From Chloroflexota bacterium (GTDB lineage: Bacteria > Chloroflexota > Dehalococcoidia > DSTF01 > JACRBR01), in the NCBI GenBank assembly GCA_016213125.1, contig JACRBR010000345.1, forward strand, positions 1 to 19,648: DNA of 19,648 nucleotides, written 5' to 3'. A program made the translations under genes and the position numbers. Shown in pieces: positions 7,651 to 14,389 of the stretch (positions are counted from its first letter, which is position 1; each line of letters begins with the position of its first letter). A model generated the notes under the pieces. It worked only from the letters and a program-made list of their open reading frames with translations, was not told the origin of the DNA and searched no databases.

Positions 7651-8679
7651 TTATGGCGCAGGATTCGTCGTCCCGCAGAAATTGAGCATCGCGTCCCATG
7701 GCGTGGTTGTCGTGTAGTCGGCGACGATCCCGTAGACCGTCCAGCTGCGCCGGGTGCCCCACTCGTTCGGGTACGGGTCCGTGGCGGCCGCGTCCCAGAA
7801 CCCTAGATCGTGGCAGTCCTCCAGCGTGTTGTGCCATGCGCGGTGGCGAGCGAATTCGTTGTGCTTGTCGCCCGCCTCGAGGTAGATGCCGTAGCCGTTC
7901 GAGTCCGTCAGGTTGTTGCGGATTAGATTGTCACTGCCGGAGATGCGAATCCCCGCGCCGCCCGTGTTCTGACCGTTCTTAATGAACGTGTTGCCGTCGA
8001 TGATCATCATCGAATCTTCCAGCTGCAGGCCGTCGCCGCCGTTCTGCCCGGAGTTCGAGTCGCGCACCGCACCGCCCGTAGCGCCTCCGCCGCTTCCGAC
8101 CAGGCTCACGCGGATCCCGTCTCCGGCGTTGTGATCTGCCTCCACGCGCTCAATGATGCTCCCCGAACCCACCCAGAGTCCGACTCCGTCCGGACCAAAG
8201 CCGCCGTTGAATGGCAAAGTGAGATCTTCGTAGCGGCCGAAGATCGTTTCGGGCAGATTCACGCCGCTGTTCCCCCAGCGGACGATGGTGCCGTTCTTAA
8301 CCGTGACGTATCTCAAGGGGATCAGGCCGCTTTGCGCGATGCCGCTGCCGCTGCCACTGCCGATCGGGACCTTGTTCCCGTCGAGCGTGAAGCCCATCAG
8401 ATCGAGGGTGACGTGATTAACCGAGATGGTGATGCCGTTGCCCGTTGACGAGGCCGTAAGGTTGCGGGTGAGGTAGTAGTTGCCCGATTCCGTAATCGTG
8501 TACGGCAGCTCTGAGATCGGCGTGCCGGGCAACCGCACGCTGTCCGTCGAGCCCGGCGGGCCGGGCGGGTCCAGCGGCCCGCCTGTTACGCCCGTCGCGA
8601 GCACGCCCAGGACCGCGAGCATGGTCAACAGCACGAGCACCAGTAACACGCTGTTGATGCGGTTTCCGATGGCGGCCAT
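7651..8679 (-). CDS. Exported right-handed parallel beta-helix protein
   Basis: A 342-residue protein with an N-terminal hydrophobic segment (residues about 10-31, SVLLVLVLLTMLAVLGVLATG) serving as signal peptide or anchor, then a Gly/Pro linker and a beta-helix body. Repeating rungs are visible as GNGITISVNHVTLDLMGFTL, VTVKNGTIVRWGNSGV, SIIERVEADHNAGDGIRV, LQLEDSMMIIDGNTFIKNG, IRISGSDNLIRNNLTDSN and GIYLEAGDKHNEF. This is the pattern of pectate-lyase-like and NosD-type repeats. The body suits carbohydrate binding or cleavage, or a surface role; I cannot pick out catalytic residues. The C-terminal 60 residues, with two Cys, fall outside the repeats. GGAGG six bases before the ATG supports the start. 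It appears to stand alone. Confidence 0.85.
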   Translation of the reverse strand: MAAIGNRINSVLLVLVLLTMLAVLGVLATGVTGGPLDPPGPPGSTDSVRLPGTPISELPYTITESGNYYLTRNLTASSTGNGITISVNHVTLDLMGFTLDGNKVPIGSGSGSGIAQSGLIPLRYVTVKNGTIVRWGNSGVNLPETIFGRYEDLTLPFNGGFGPDGVGLWVGSGSIIERVEADHNAGDGIRVSLVGSGGGATGGAVRDSNSGQNGGDGLQLEDSMMIIDGNTFIKNGQNTGGAGIRISGSDNLIRNNLTDSNGYGIYLEAGDKHNEFARHRAWHNTLEDCHDLGFWDAAATDPYPNEWGTRRSWTVYGIVADYTTTTPWDAMLNFCGTTNPAP

Positions 8680-8715
8680 GGCTCACCTCCAGTGTTTGGG
8701 CGGCGGAATGGGGTG

Positions 8716-8746
8716 ATCATGGCACCATCGACCCGACCGGTGTCAA
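8716..8746 (-). promoter_or_regulatory. Possible promoter of the beta-helix gene
   Basis: On the minus strand, a consensus TTGACA (8746-8741) is followed after 19 bp by CATGAT (8721-8716). The spacer is long and the -10 poor, so support is modest. The rest of the gap to the acyltransferase stop at 8855 shows nothing recognisable. Confidence 0.35.
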
Positions 8747-8854
8747 CCGGGTCCGCGTGAGCGCGTCAAGCCAGTGCTCGGTACCCGGCATAGACCCGAA
8801 CCTCCGCCGTTCGGATCGGGCGCGCCCTTGCCTGCGATCATCCTTGGGCCGCCC

Positions 8855-10102
8855 TCAAGCGGCGGGGACCAGTTCCGCGGCGGGCGCTGCGGGGGATGCT
8901 GGCCGAGGTTCGCGGAAGCGATCCTTCAGGCGCAGGAAGTGCTGCTCGAAGAGGTGCCAGCTCAACCACGCGCACACCATCGAGACGCCGCCCGCGACGA
9001 GGACGAACAGCATCCGCCCCGCGAGGTGCGCGTCGTTCAGGCCGGGCACGTCGACGACCGTGACGAGCCACGTCGCGATCGGCCAGTGCAGGATGTAGAG
9101 GGCATAGCTGTACCGTCCGGCAGCCCGCAGCGGCGCCCACTCCGCGATGCTCCGCACGGCCCCACCGCTCGCCTTCGTCGCCAGCAGGATCAACGAGGCG
9201 GACAGCGCGGCAAGCGCCGGCAGCCCGAACGTGAGCATCCGCGGATCGACGTGGATGAGGTCGCCCTTCCACCACACCACGGCCGCCAGTGACGCCAGCG
9301 ACAGCAGCGCCGCCGCCGGAGCATGGCGGCGCAGGCGCGCGGCGGACCGCTCGTCGCCCAGCCCCGCAGCCAGCAGTGCGCCCATCGCCAGCGCGTCCAG
9401 CCGGAGCGGCGTGAACGTGTACCCGACGAACGGATCGGCCCCCGCGGCCAGCGCCGCAAACCGCAACAGGGGACTCACGATCACGATCGCTATACACGCG
9501 GGGATCAGCCACCGCCGTCCGCAGACGTAGACGACCGCCGGCCAGACAAGGTAGAACTGCTCCTCGACGGAAAGTGACCAGAAGTGCCCGGTCGCGAAGA
9601 CGTCGGTGTCACCGGCGCCGTTCGTCGCCGTGATCCACAGGTTCATCGTGTACGTCCAGTGCCAGAGCTGGAGGGATTGCAGCCGCGCGAACTCATCGCT
9701 GGAGATCGTGGCGAGCAGCGGCAGCAGGACGATGATGAAGAAGAGCGTCGCGTAGTAAAGCGGAAATATGCGCAGCGCGCGGCGCGCGTAGAAGTTCCGG
9801 AAGTAGCCGCTCGGCGTCTCGCGCGCCCGCAGCAGGATGCCGGTGATAAGGAAGCCCGAGAGGACGAAGAACAGCTCGACCCCGGCCCAGCCCCCGTCGG
9901 CGATCCAGTCGATCACGCCCTCGGCGCCCGCGGTGGTCCCCTCCAGTCCGTAGTGCAGACGCGTGACGAGCACGAAGTGGAAGAACATCACCATCAGCAC
10001 CGCGACGCCACGCAGCCCATCGAGCGCCGGGAGATGCGATCCGCCAGGATCGGCCCTTGCCGGCGAGGCACCGCCCCTCCGGATCTCAGCAAGTGATGTC
10101 AT
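8855..10102 (-). CDS. OafA/YrhL-type membrane acyltransferase (acyltransferase 3 family)
   Basis: A multi-pass membrane enzyme expected to move acyl groups, usually acetyl, onto a glycan or lipid at the cell surface. Family signatures are clear: LPALDGLRGVAVLMVMFFHF near the N terminus with the conserved His, FFVLSGFLITGILL, RRALRIFPLYYATL and HFWSLSVEEQFYLVWP, followed by alternating hydrophobic helices (about ten in all). The predicted length is 415 residues from the ATG at 10102. The frame stays open to 10198, but that would overlap the divergent arsR promoter and operator, so the shorter start is preferred, though it has only a weak Shine-Dalgarno. No glycan-assembly genes sit next to it except the beta-helix protein downstream, so the acceptor is unknown. 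Confidence 0.92.
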   Translation of the reverse strand: MTSLAEIRRGGASPARADPGGSHLPALDGLRGVAVLMVMFFHFVLVTRLHYGLEGTTAGAEGVIDWIADGGWAGVELFFVLSGFLITGILLRARETPSGYFRNFYARRALRIFPLYYATLFFIIVLLPLLATISSDEFARLQSLQLWHWTYTMNLWITATNGAGDTDVFATGHFWSLSVEEQFYLVWPAVVYVCGRRWLIPACIAIVIVSPLLRFAALAAGADPFVGYTFTPLRLDALAMGALLAAGLGDERSAARLRRHAPAAALLSLASLAAVVWWKGDLIHVDPRMLTFGLPALAALSASLILLATKASGGAVRSIAEWAPLRAAGRYSYALYILHWPIATWLVTVVDVPGLNDAHLAGRMLFVLVAGGVSMVCAWLSWHLFEQHFLRLKDRFREPRPASPAAPAAELVPAA

Positions 10103-10146
10103 TAGTGAAAGGTTCGGCTGCGTCGCCGTATCCGTGAAGCAGAGGA

Positions 10147-10175
10147 TTGACAGGCACCGTCGAACGGGGTACTTT
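10147..10175 (+). promoter_or_regulatory. Strong promoter of the second arsR operon
   Basis: Consensus TTGACA (10147-10152), exactly 17 bp of spacer, then TACTTT (10170-10175). The expected transcript start is about 10182, giving a leader of about 27 nt. It lies in the divergent gap between the acyltransferase and this operon. Confidence 0.75.
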
Positions 10176-10176
10176 A

Positions 10177-10200
10177 CCGGAGAGTTAATTAACCGCACGG
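10177..10200. promoter_or_regulatory. Operator-like palindrome at the transcript start
   Basis: Perfect GTTAATTAAC (10184-10193), flanked symmetrically by CCG (10177-10179) and CGG (10198-10200). It begins where transcription is expected to start, a position suited to repression by the ArsR protein encoded directly downstream. Confidence 0.55.
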
Positions 10201-10208
10201 TACATTAC

Positions 10209-10559
10209 ATGCCCACCGAACAGCTCGACGCCACATTCTCCGCCCTCGCGGACCCAACCCGCCGGTCGATTCTGGCGCGCTTGTCGCGGGGCGAGGCGAC
10301 TGTAACCGAACTGGCGGCGCCGTTCGACATGAGCATGCCAGCCGTGTCAAAGCATCTGAAGGTCCTCGAGCGGGCCGGGTTGATCTCGCGCGGCCGCGAT
10401 GCCCAGTGGCGCCCCTGCCGGCTGGAGCCGGCCCCGCTGAGGGATGTGGCCGATTGGCTCGCCGAGTACCGGCAGCTCTGGGAGCAGCGATTCGACCGTC
10501 TCGAGACGTACCTACGGGACGTGCAAGGTCAGGAGCACAAAGGAGCGGAAGAAACATGA
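10209..10559 (+). CDS. ArsR-family winged-helix repressor, second copy
   Basis: A 116-residue regulator. The segment LADPTRRSILARLSRGEATV and the helix PAVSKHLKVLERAGLISRG form the winged helix-turn-helix. The tail with DVADWLAEYRQLWEQRFDRLETYL resembles that of the first ArsR (ADWVTYYRRFWNEGLARLDEVL), so the two are paralogs. No metal-binding CxC motif is present. The ATG at 10209 is chosen because the promoter and palindrome end just upstream; the open frame extends further back only by chance. No good Shine-Dalgarno is seen. Its TGA overlaps the ATG of the DoxX-like gene (ATGA), so the two are translationally coupled. Confidence 0.93.
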   Translation: MPTEQLDATFSALADPTRRSILARLSRGEATVTELAAPFDMSMPAVSKHLKVLERAGLISRGRDAQWRPCRLEPAPLRDVADWLAEYRQLWEQRFDRLETYLRDVQGQEHKGAEET

Positions 10560-10984
10560 GTACGATGAGAGTCGGCGCACGAAACCGCGCGCCCGCTGAC
10601 TCAGCACGACCGCAGCAGTTCACGACGTACGCACTGTGGATCGCACAGATCCTCCTGTCGCTGCTGTTCCTGTTCGCCGGGAGCATGAAGTTCGTCATGT
10701 CAGCCGACCAGATGACGAAGGACATCGACCTGCCCATCTGGTTCCTTCAATTCATCGGCGCCTGCGAAATACTCGGTGCCATCGCACTGATTGGCCCGGG
10801 GCTACTGCGCTTCCGGCGTGGCCTGACGCCCGTCGCGGCATCGGGGCTCGTGGTGATCATGATCGGGGCTACCGTCATCACGGCGGCGACGATGGGGATG
10901 CTGGCCGCAGCGTGGCCGTTGGCCGTGGGCATCGTGGCCGCATCTATCGCGTACGGCCGGTGGAACTGGTTCAACGAGGCGTAA
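10556..10984 (+). CDS. DoxX-like four-helix membrane protein
   Basis: A 142-residue membrane protein with four hydrophobic helices. The first, ALWIAQILLSLLFLFAGSMKF, carries the AGxxKF-type sequence typical of DoxX/DoxX-like proteins, and PIWFLQFIGACEILGAIALIGP follows as the second helix with its usual Glu. Family members have been linked to quinone or redox functions in some organisms, but no specific role can be given. The start codon overlaps the arsR stop, and AAGGAG lies ten bases upstream. The SRPBCC gene follows after 53 bp, so the order ArsR, DoxX-like, SRPBCC forms one operon. Confidence 0.88.
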   Translation: MSTMRVGARNRAPADSARPQQFTTYALWIAQILLSLLFLFAGSMKFVMSADQMTKDIDLPIWFLQFIGACEILGAIALIGPGLLRFRRGLTPVAASGLVVIMIGATVITAATMGMLAAAWPLAVGIVAASIAYGRWNWFNEA

Positions 10985-11037
10985 CCCGGCCACCCGCGCG
11001 GAGGCGGGGCGGGTAGTGCAAGGAATGGAGCACAAAG

Positions 11038-11547
11038 ATGACACGTGAGCAGGTACAGGCAGGGACGACGTCGGTGTGGACCGACAAGGCGGAGCGTCTC
11101 CTGATCGTGGAGCGGGTGTTCGATGCGCCCCGCGACCTCGTGTGGAAGGCATGGACGGACCCGGAGCAGATGGAGAAGTGGTGGGGGCCGCGCGGCTGGG
11201 CGACGATGAACAAGGAGATGGACGTCCGGCCCGGCGGCGTCTGGCATTACTGCATGACCGGGCCCGAGGGCGTCGAGTCATGGGGGAAGGCGATATACCG
11301 GGAGGTCGTGCCGCCGGAGCGCCTCGTCTACCTGGACGTGTTCTCGGACGCCGAAGGCCGGACCAATGAGGCCAGGCCCACGATGGTGATCACCATGGAG
11401 TTCACCGACCTGGGCGGCAAGACGAAGCTCACATCGACCGGTGAACTTCCGACGGCCGAGGATCTCGAGGCCATCGTGGCGATGGGGGTGGTCCCGGGCC
11501 TCACCGAAACGTTGGATCGGCTCGAGGAGTTCCTGGCTGCCGGATAG
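11038..11547 (+). CDS. SRPBCC/AHSA1 (START-like) domain protein, second copy
   Basis: A 169-residue protein of the AHSA1 branch. Recognisable are VERVFDAPRDLVWKAWTDPE at the N terminus, EKWWGPRGW, VRPGGVWHY, WGKAIYREVVPPERLVYLD, and the closing helix GLTETLDRLEEFL. It is about 27 residues longer than the copy at 6558-6986 and only distantly similar, so it is not a recent duplicate. GGAG seven bases before the ATG supports the start. It is the third gene of the ArsR/DoxX-like operon and convergent with the phosphotransferase gene, with 54 bp between the stops and no evident hairpin terminator. The ligand is unknown. Confidence 0.93.
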   Translation: MTREQVQAGTTSVWTDKAERLLIVERVFDAPRDLVWKAWTDPEQMEKWWGPRGWATMNKEMDVRPGGVWHYCMTGPEGVESWGKAIYREVVPPERLVYLDVFSDAEGRTNEARPTMVITMEFTDLGGKTKLTSTGELPTAEDLEAIVAMGVVPGLTETLDRLEEFLAAG

Positions 11548-11601
11548 GTTGATGGCGGCGCCTTGAGGTCAGGTATCGGCACGTGGGCAAGGAGCGGCTC
11601 G

Positions 11602-12411
11602 CTACGCCAGCGCCTTCCGCAGCATCCCCAGGAGCACATCGCGCTCCTCGGGGATGTTGTCGGCGGCGAGGCGGTCGGCCATGCGGACGGTGCGCCAGCG
11701 GCGGAGGAGTTCGGGGTCGACAGGACGCGCGCTGGTGTAGGCGCGGCGGAACGAGGCCGCGATGACCTTGCGGCCGATGCCCTGCAGGATGTTGACGAGG
11801 GCGGGGGTGCCGGGCGGGGGAGAGCCCATCTCGAGCATCAGGGTGCTCCGCGCGTAGTCGCCCGTGGGGTCGCCGCGCGTGACGTTCGGCCAGTCGATCA
11901 CGACCGGGCCGCGGGGGCTCATCAGCATGTTGCCCGGGTGGAAGTCGCCGTGGCAGAGGCGGTCGCCATCGGGGAGGCCCGCCAGCAACGTGCGGACGCC
12001 CGCGCCGATCTCCGGCGGCATGCCGGGGAGGCCGCAGGCCTGCTCGATGCGATCGCGTAGCGGGACCAGCTCCACCGGCGCGATGGCCTCGTGGAGCTGC
12101 GCCTGGACGTGGCCGAGGATCGTGCCCGCGCGCCATATCATCCATGGTTTGCGGCCGAGGAGTGTGATCAGGTCGGTGCCTTCGACACGCTCCATCACGA
12201 TGCCGGGACGGCCTTCCAGCTCGATGATCTCGAAGACGTCCGGGACGAGGGGCGCGACGGCTCGCGCGGCGCGCATGGCCGCCATCTCGCCCTCGAGCGA
12301 CTGACGCGTGCGCGGGCCGCGGAACAGCCGCAGGACGCGGCCTTCTTCCCACGCGAAGATCTCCGCTTCGCGCCCCTCGGCGATTCTCTGCAGCCGTTCC
12401 ACCGCGACCAC
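11602..12411 (-). CDS. Aminoglycoside phosphotransferase-fold small-molecule kinase
   Basis: A member of the APH/choline-kinase-like superfamily, which phosphorylates small hydroxylated molecules with ATP. Diagnostic motifs are LCHGDFHPGNML (catalytic loop; Asp156 and Asn161 in the numbering used here) and VVIDWPN with the metal-binding Asp173. The N-terminal lobe has REAEIFAWEEGRVLRLFRG, where Arg replaces the more usual ATP-contact Lys. The product is 269 residues from the GTG at 12411, which has GGAGG seven bases upstream; an ATG at 12432 and a longer open frame to 12534 are alternatives with less support. The substrate is unknown. Membership of this fold does not imply antibiotic resistance. 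No neighbour gives a pathway. Confidence 0.85.
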   Translation of the reverse strand: MVAVERLQRIAEGREAEIFAWEEGRVLRLFRGPRTRQSLEGEMAAMRAARAVAPLVPDVFEIIELEGRPGIVMERVEGTDLITLLGRKPWMIWRAGTILGHVQAQLHEAIAPVELVPLRDRIEQACGLPGMPPEIGAGVRTLLAGLPDGDRLCHGDFHPGNMLMSPRGPVVIDWPNVTRGDPTGDYARSTLMLEMGSPPPGTPALVNILQGIGRKVIAASFRRAYTSARPVDPELLRRWRTVRMADRLAADNIPEERDVLLGMLRKALA

Positions 12412-12550
12412 GATGATGCCTCCGGCCGGCATGATCGCACGCGCGCCGCGCCCCGGCCACGCACGCGATCCTGCGGAAATCGAAAGAACCCTTCGCAGGG
12501 AATTTCGGCACGCCTCGTGGAGGCGATACGTCAACCAGACACCCTGAGAA

Positions 12551-12580
12551 TCTCTGCGTTCTCTGCGGCTCTGCGGTAAA
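12551..12580. repeat. CTCTGCGG-type intergenic low-complexity element
   Basis: A run of imperfect short repeats (CTCTGCGTT, CTCTGCGG, CTCTGCGG) between the DtxR stop and the kinase gene. The rest of the 181-bp gap 12412-12592 shows no other signal. Confidence 0.5.
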
Positions 12581-12592
12581 GGGGAAGCGGGC

Positions 12593-13291
12593 TTACGCCA
12601 GCACGGGTACCTTCGCCGGCGGTTCGACGACGATGCGCAGGTTCTCCGCCGCCACCATGCCGAGCGTTACCTCCCGGCCGCCCACCAGCACCGTCACCGT
12701 GGAGTTGTATGCGGCGACCTCGACGACCTTCAACCCCGCGCCCGGCACCAGCCCATTGCGCTGGTAGAACGTCATCAGCTCGTGGTCCTCTTCCGCCGGC
12801 TCGTTGATGCCGTCGATCTCCCGCTCCTCGCCCGCCACCGCCGTCGAGAGCGGCCGCGTCTTCGGCCGCATCGCCGGGTCCAGCCCCGGCATCGGGTTGC
12901 CGTGCGGGCAGGTCACCGGGTTCCCCAGCACCGCCATGATCCGCGCCTCGACTCTCGGCGTAATCGTGTGCTCGATAAGGTGCGCCTCTTCGTGCGCGTC
13001 CGCCCACTCCAGCCCCAGGATGTCCACCAGCAGCCGCTCCGTCAGCAGGTGCCGCCGCTTGATCGACTCAGCCGCGGCCAACCCCGGGCCCAGCAGCCGG
13101 ATCTCCCGGGAGCGCTCGTCGATCTCCACCAGCCCATCCCGCTGCATGCGGTGCACGGTGTTCGAGACGGTGGGGGCCGCTACCCCCATCTTCTCCATCA
13201 GCCGCGCGGCGATGGCGGGCTTGCCGGACCGGCCCAGGTCGTAGATCTCCATCAAATAGTCTTCAATCGTCGACGAAGGCTTCGTTACCAT
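12593..13291 (-). CDS. DtxR/MntR-family metal-dependent transcriptional repressor
   Basis: A 232-residue regulator that represses metal-uptake genes when loaded with Fe(II) or Mn(II). Domains: winged helix (about 1-70; IAARLMEKMGVAAPTVSNTV), dimerisation and metal domain (about 71-150, ending CPHGNPMPGLD), and a C-terminal SH3-like FeoA-type domain (about 155-232). By alignment to DtxR from memory, the first metal site is kept (His81, Glu85, His100). In the second, Cys102 of DtxR is replaced by His104, Met10 by Asp11, while Glu107 and His108 remain. Asp at that first position is MntR-like, so Mn or mixed Mn/Fe sensing is possible. It is divergent from the FTR1 permease operon, whose promoter carries two dyads suited to this family. 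Confidence 0.94.
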   Translation of the reverse strand: MVTKPSSTIEDYLMEIYDLGRSGKPAIAARLMEKMGVAAPTVSNTVHRMQRDGLVEIDERSREIRLLGPGLAAAESIKRRHLLTERLLVDILGLEWADAHEEAHLIEHTITPRVEARIMAVLGNPVTCPHGNPMPGLDPAMRPKTRPLSTAVAGEEREIDGINEPAEEDHELMTFYQRNGLVPGAGLKVVEVAAYNSTVTVLVGGREVTLGMVAAENLRIVVEPPAKVPVLA

Positions 13292-13409
13292 CGCAAGACA
13301 CTCTCTTCCGGGTGGTGCGGTGCAGGAATTCGAACCGGAGTATAGCGGAGCCGAGGCCGGCCAAACGCCCCGGCAGAAGGGGCCGAAAGTCCCCCCAAAT
13401 ACAGTCCAT

Positions 13410-13423
13410 TTAGTCTTGTCTAA
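13410..13423. promoter_or_regulatory. DtxR-type operator, site 1
   Basis: TTAG-TCTTGT-CTAA, a TTAG-N6-CTAA dyad covering most of the proposed -35 box of the FTR1 promoter. Half-sites of this kind occur in operators of the DtxR/IdeR family, and a DtxR gene lies about 120 bp away. Confidence 0.6.
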
Positions 13424-13444
13424 TCCCCTCTCTTAGCCTATGCT
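13416..13444 (+). promoter_or_regulatory. Promoter of the iron permease operon
   Basis: TTGTCT (13416-13421), a 17-bp spacer and TATGCT (13439-13444), each 4 of 6 matches to consensus. The transcript start is expected near 13451, giving a leader of about 29 nt with GGAGG before the ATG. Both boxes overlap the TTAG-N6-CTAA dyads. Confidence 0.55.
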
Positions 13445-13446
13445 AA
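13433..13446. promoter_or_regulatory. DtxR-type operator, site 2
   Basis: TTAG-CCTATG-CTAA; the dyad extends into the spacer (C13437/G13442 and the central TA). Its centre is 23 bp, about two helical turns, from that of site 1, so two dimers could bind on the same DNA face. Confidence 0.65.
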
Positions 13447-13479
13447 CTACCCATCAGACCTCGGGGAGGAACCGCACCT

Positions 13480-14358
13480 ATGCTGTTTTCACTGCTCGTC
13501 ACGCTCAGGGAAGGCATCGAGATCGCGCTCGTCGTGACCATCCTCCTCGGCTACCTCCGCAACATCAACCAGACCCGCCACTTCCGTGAGATCTGGATCG
13601 GCGTCGCCGCAGCCTCCGCCCTGTCCCTGGGCTTTGGCGTCGTGCTGGAGATCACCTCGCGCGAGCTCAGCGGCCGCGCGCTCGAGACGTTCGAGGGCGT
13701 GACGATGCTGTTCGCCGTCGGCGTGCTCACCTGGATGGTCTTCTGGATGAAGCGCCAGTCCGCAGGCATCTCCCGCGATCTTCGGTACCAGATCGATACC
13801 GCGCTCTCACGTGGGTCCGTGTTCGCGCTGGCGATGCTGGCATTCTCCGCCGTGGCGCGCGAAGGCTTCGAGACGGTGCTCTTCCTGTTTGCGGGCTCTA
13901 CCAACGCGACGTCCGGCACGCAGTTCTGGGTCGGCGGCGCGGCGGGCTTCGCTATCGCGGGTGCCGCCGGCGTCGTGCTCTACTACGGCGCGGCCCGCCT
14001 GCCGCTGAAGCAGTTCTTCCTCGCCTCCGGCATCGCCGTCATGGTGCTCGCCGCGGGTCTGCTCGCCAACGGCCTCAGCGAACTCCACGAGGCCGCCGTC
14101 ATCACCGACCTGGGCTCGCGCCCGTGGGACACGGACTCGTACCTACCCATGACCTCGACCATGGGCAAGTTCCTGCACACCGTTCTCGGCTATGACTCCG
14201 CGCCGACGTTCGGCCAGATCGGCGCCTACTGGGCGTACATCCTGACCGTCCTCACCGCCTACCTGCTCTGGCCGCTCTCCCGCCCACCGCAGATCAGCCG
14301 GGTTGCGGCAGAGCGCGAGACCAACGATGCGAAGGAAAGCCTGATCGCCACCACCTGA
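13480..14358 (+). CDS. FTR1/EfeU-family high-affinity iron permease
   Basis: A polytopic membrane protein of 292 residues that imports iron, in known systems after oxidation of Fe(II) to Fe(III). Both family-defining RExxE motifs are visible: Arg10-Glu-Gly-Ile-Glu14 in helix 1 and Arg127-Glu-Gly-Phe-Glu131 in helix 4. About seven hydrophobic segments are present, as expected for EfeU. The C terminus is a short charged tail. GGAGG lies ten bases before the ATG. It is followed after 31 bp by a lipoprotein with two cupredoxin domains, the likely extracytoplasmic partner in place of EfeO. The upstream dyads imply metal-dependent repression by the divergent DtxR protein. Confidence 0.94.
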   Translation: MLFSLLVTLREGIEIALVVTILLGYLRNINQTRHFREIWIGVAAASALSLGFGVVLEITSRELSGRALETFEGVTMLFAVGVLTWMVFWMKRQSAGISRDLRYQIDTALSRGSVFALAMLAFSAVAREGFETVLFLFAGSTNATSGTQFWVGGAAGFAIAGAAGVVLYYGAARLPLKQFFLASGIAVMVLAAGLLANGLSELHEAAVITDLGSRPWDTDSYLPMTSTMGKFLHTVLGYDSAPTFGQIGAYWAYILTVLTAYLLWPLSRPPQISRVAAERETNDAKESLIATT

Positions 14359-14389
14359 TCCACACCCACCCAACCAAGAGGAGGAGACC

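Noticed and set aside
10103..10198. 32-residue N-terminal extension of the acyltransferase
   Set aside because: It would cross the promoter and palindrome of the divergent arsR operon, and the family's N-terminal motif begins well after the ATG at 10102.
12412..12534. Longer N terminus for the APH-fold kinase
   Set aside because: The extra 41 residues do not look like the kinase fold, and a GTG at 12411 has GGAGG at the right distance.
13313..13338. tRNA-like 3' end on the minus strand (GGTTCGAATT, then CCTGCACCGCACCA)
   Set aside because: It looks like a T-loop plus acceptor end with CCA, but the T-stem does not pair, the loop or stem is one base off, and no matching 5' acceptor strand, D-arm or anticodon arm lies in the upstream 80 bases. 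At most it is a tRNA scrap or chance.
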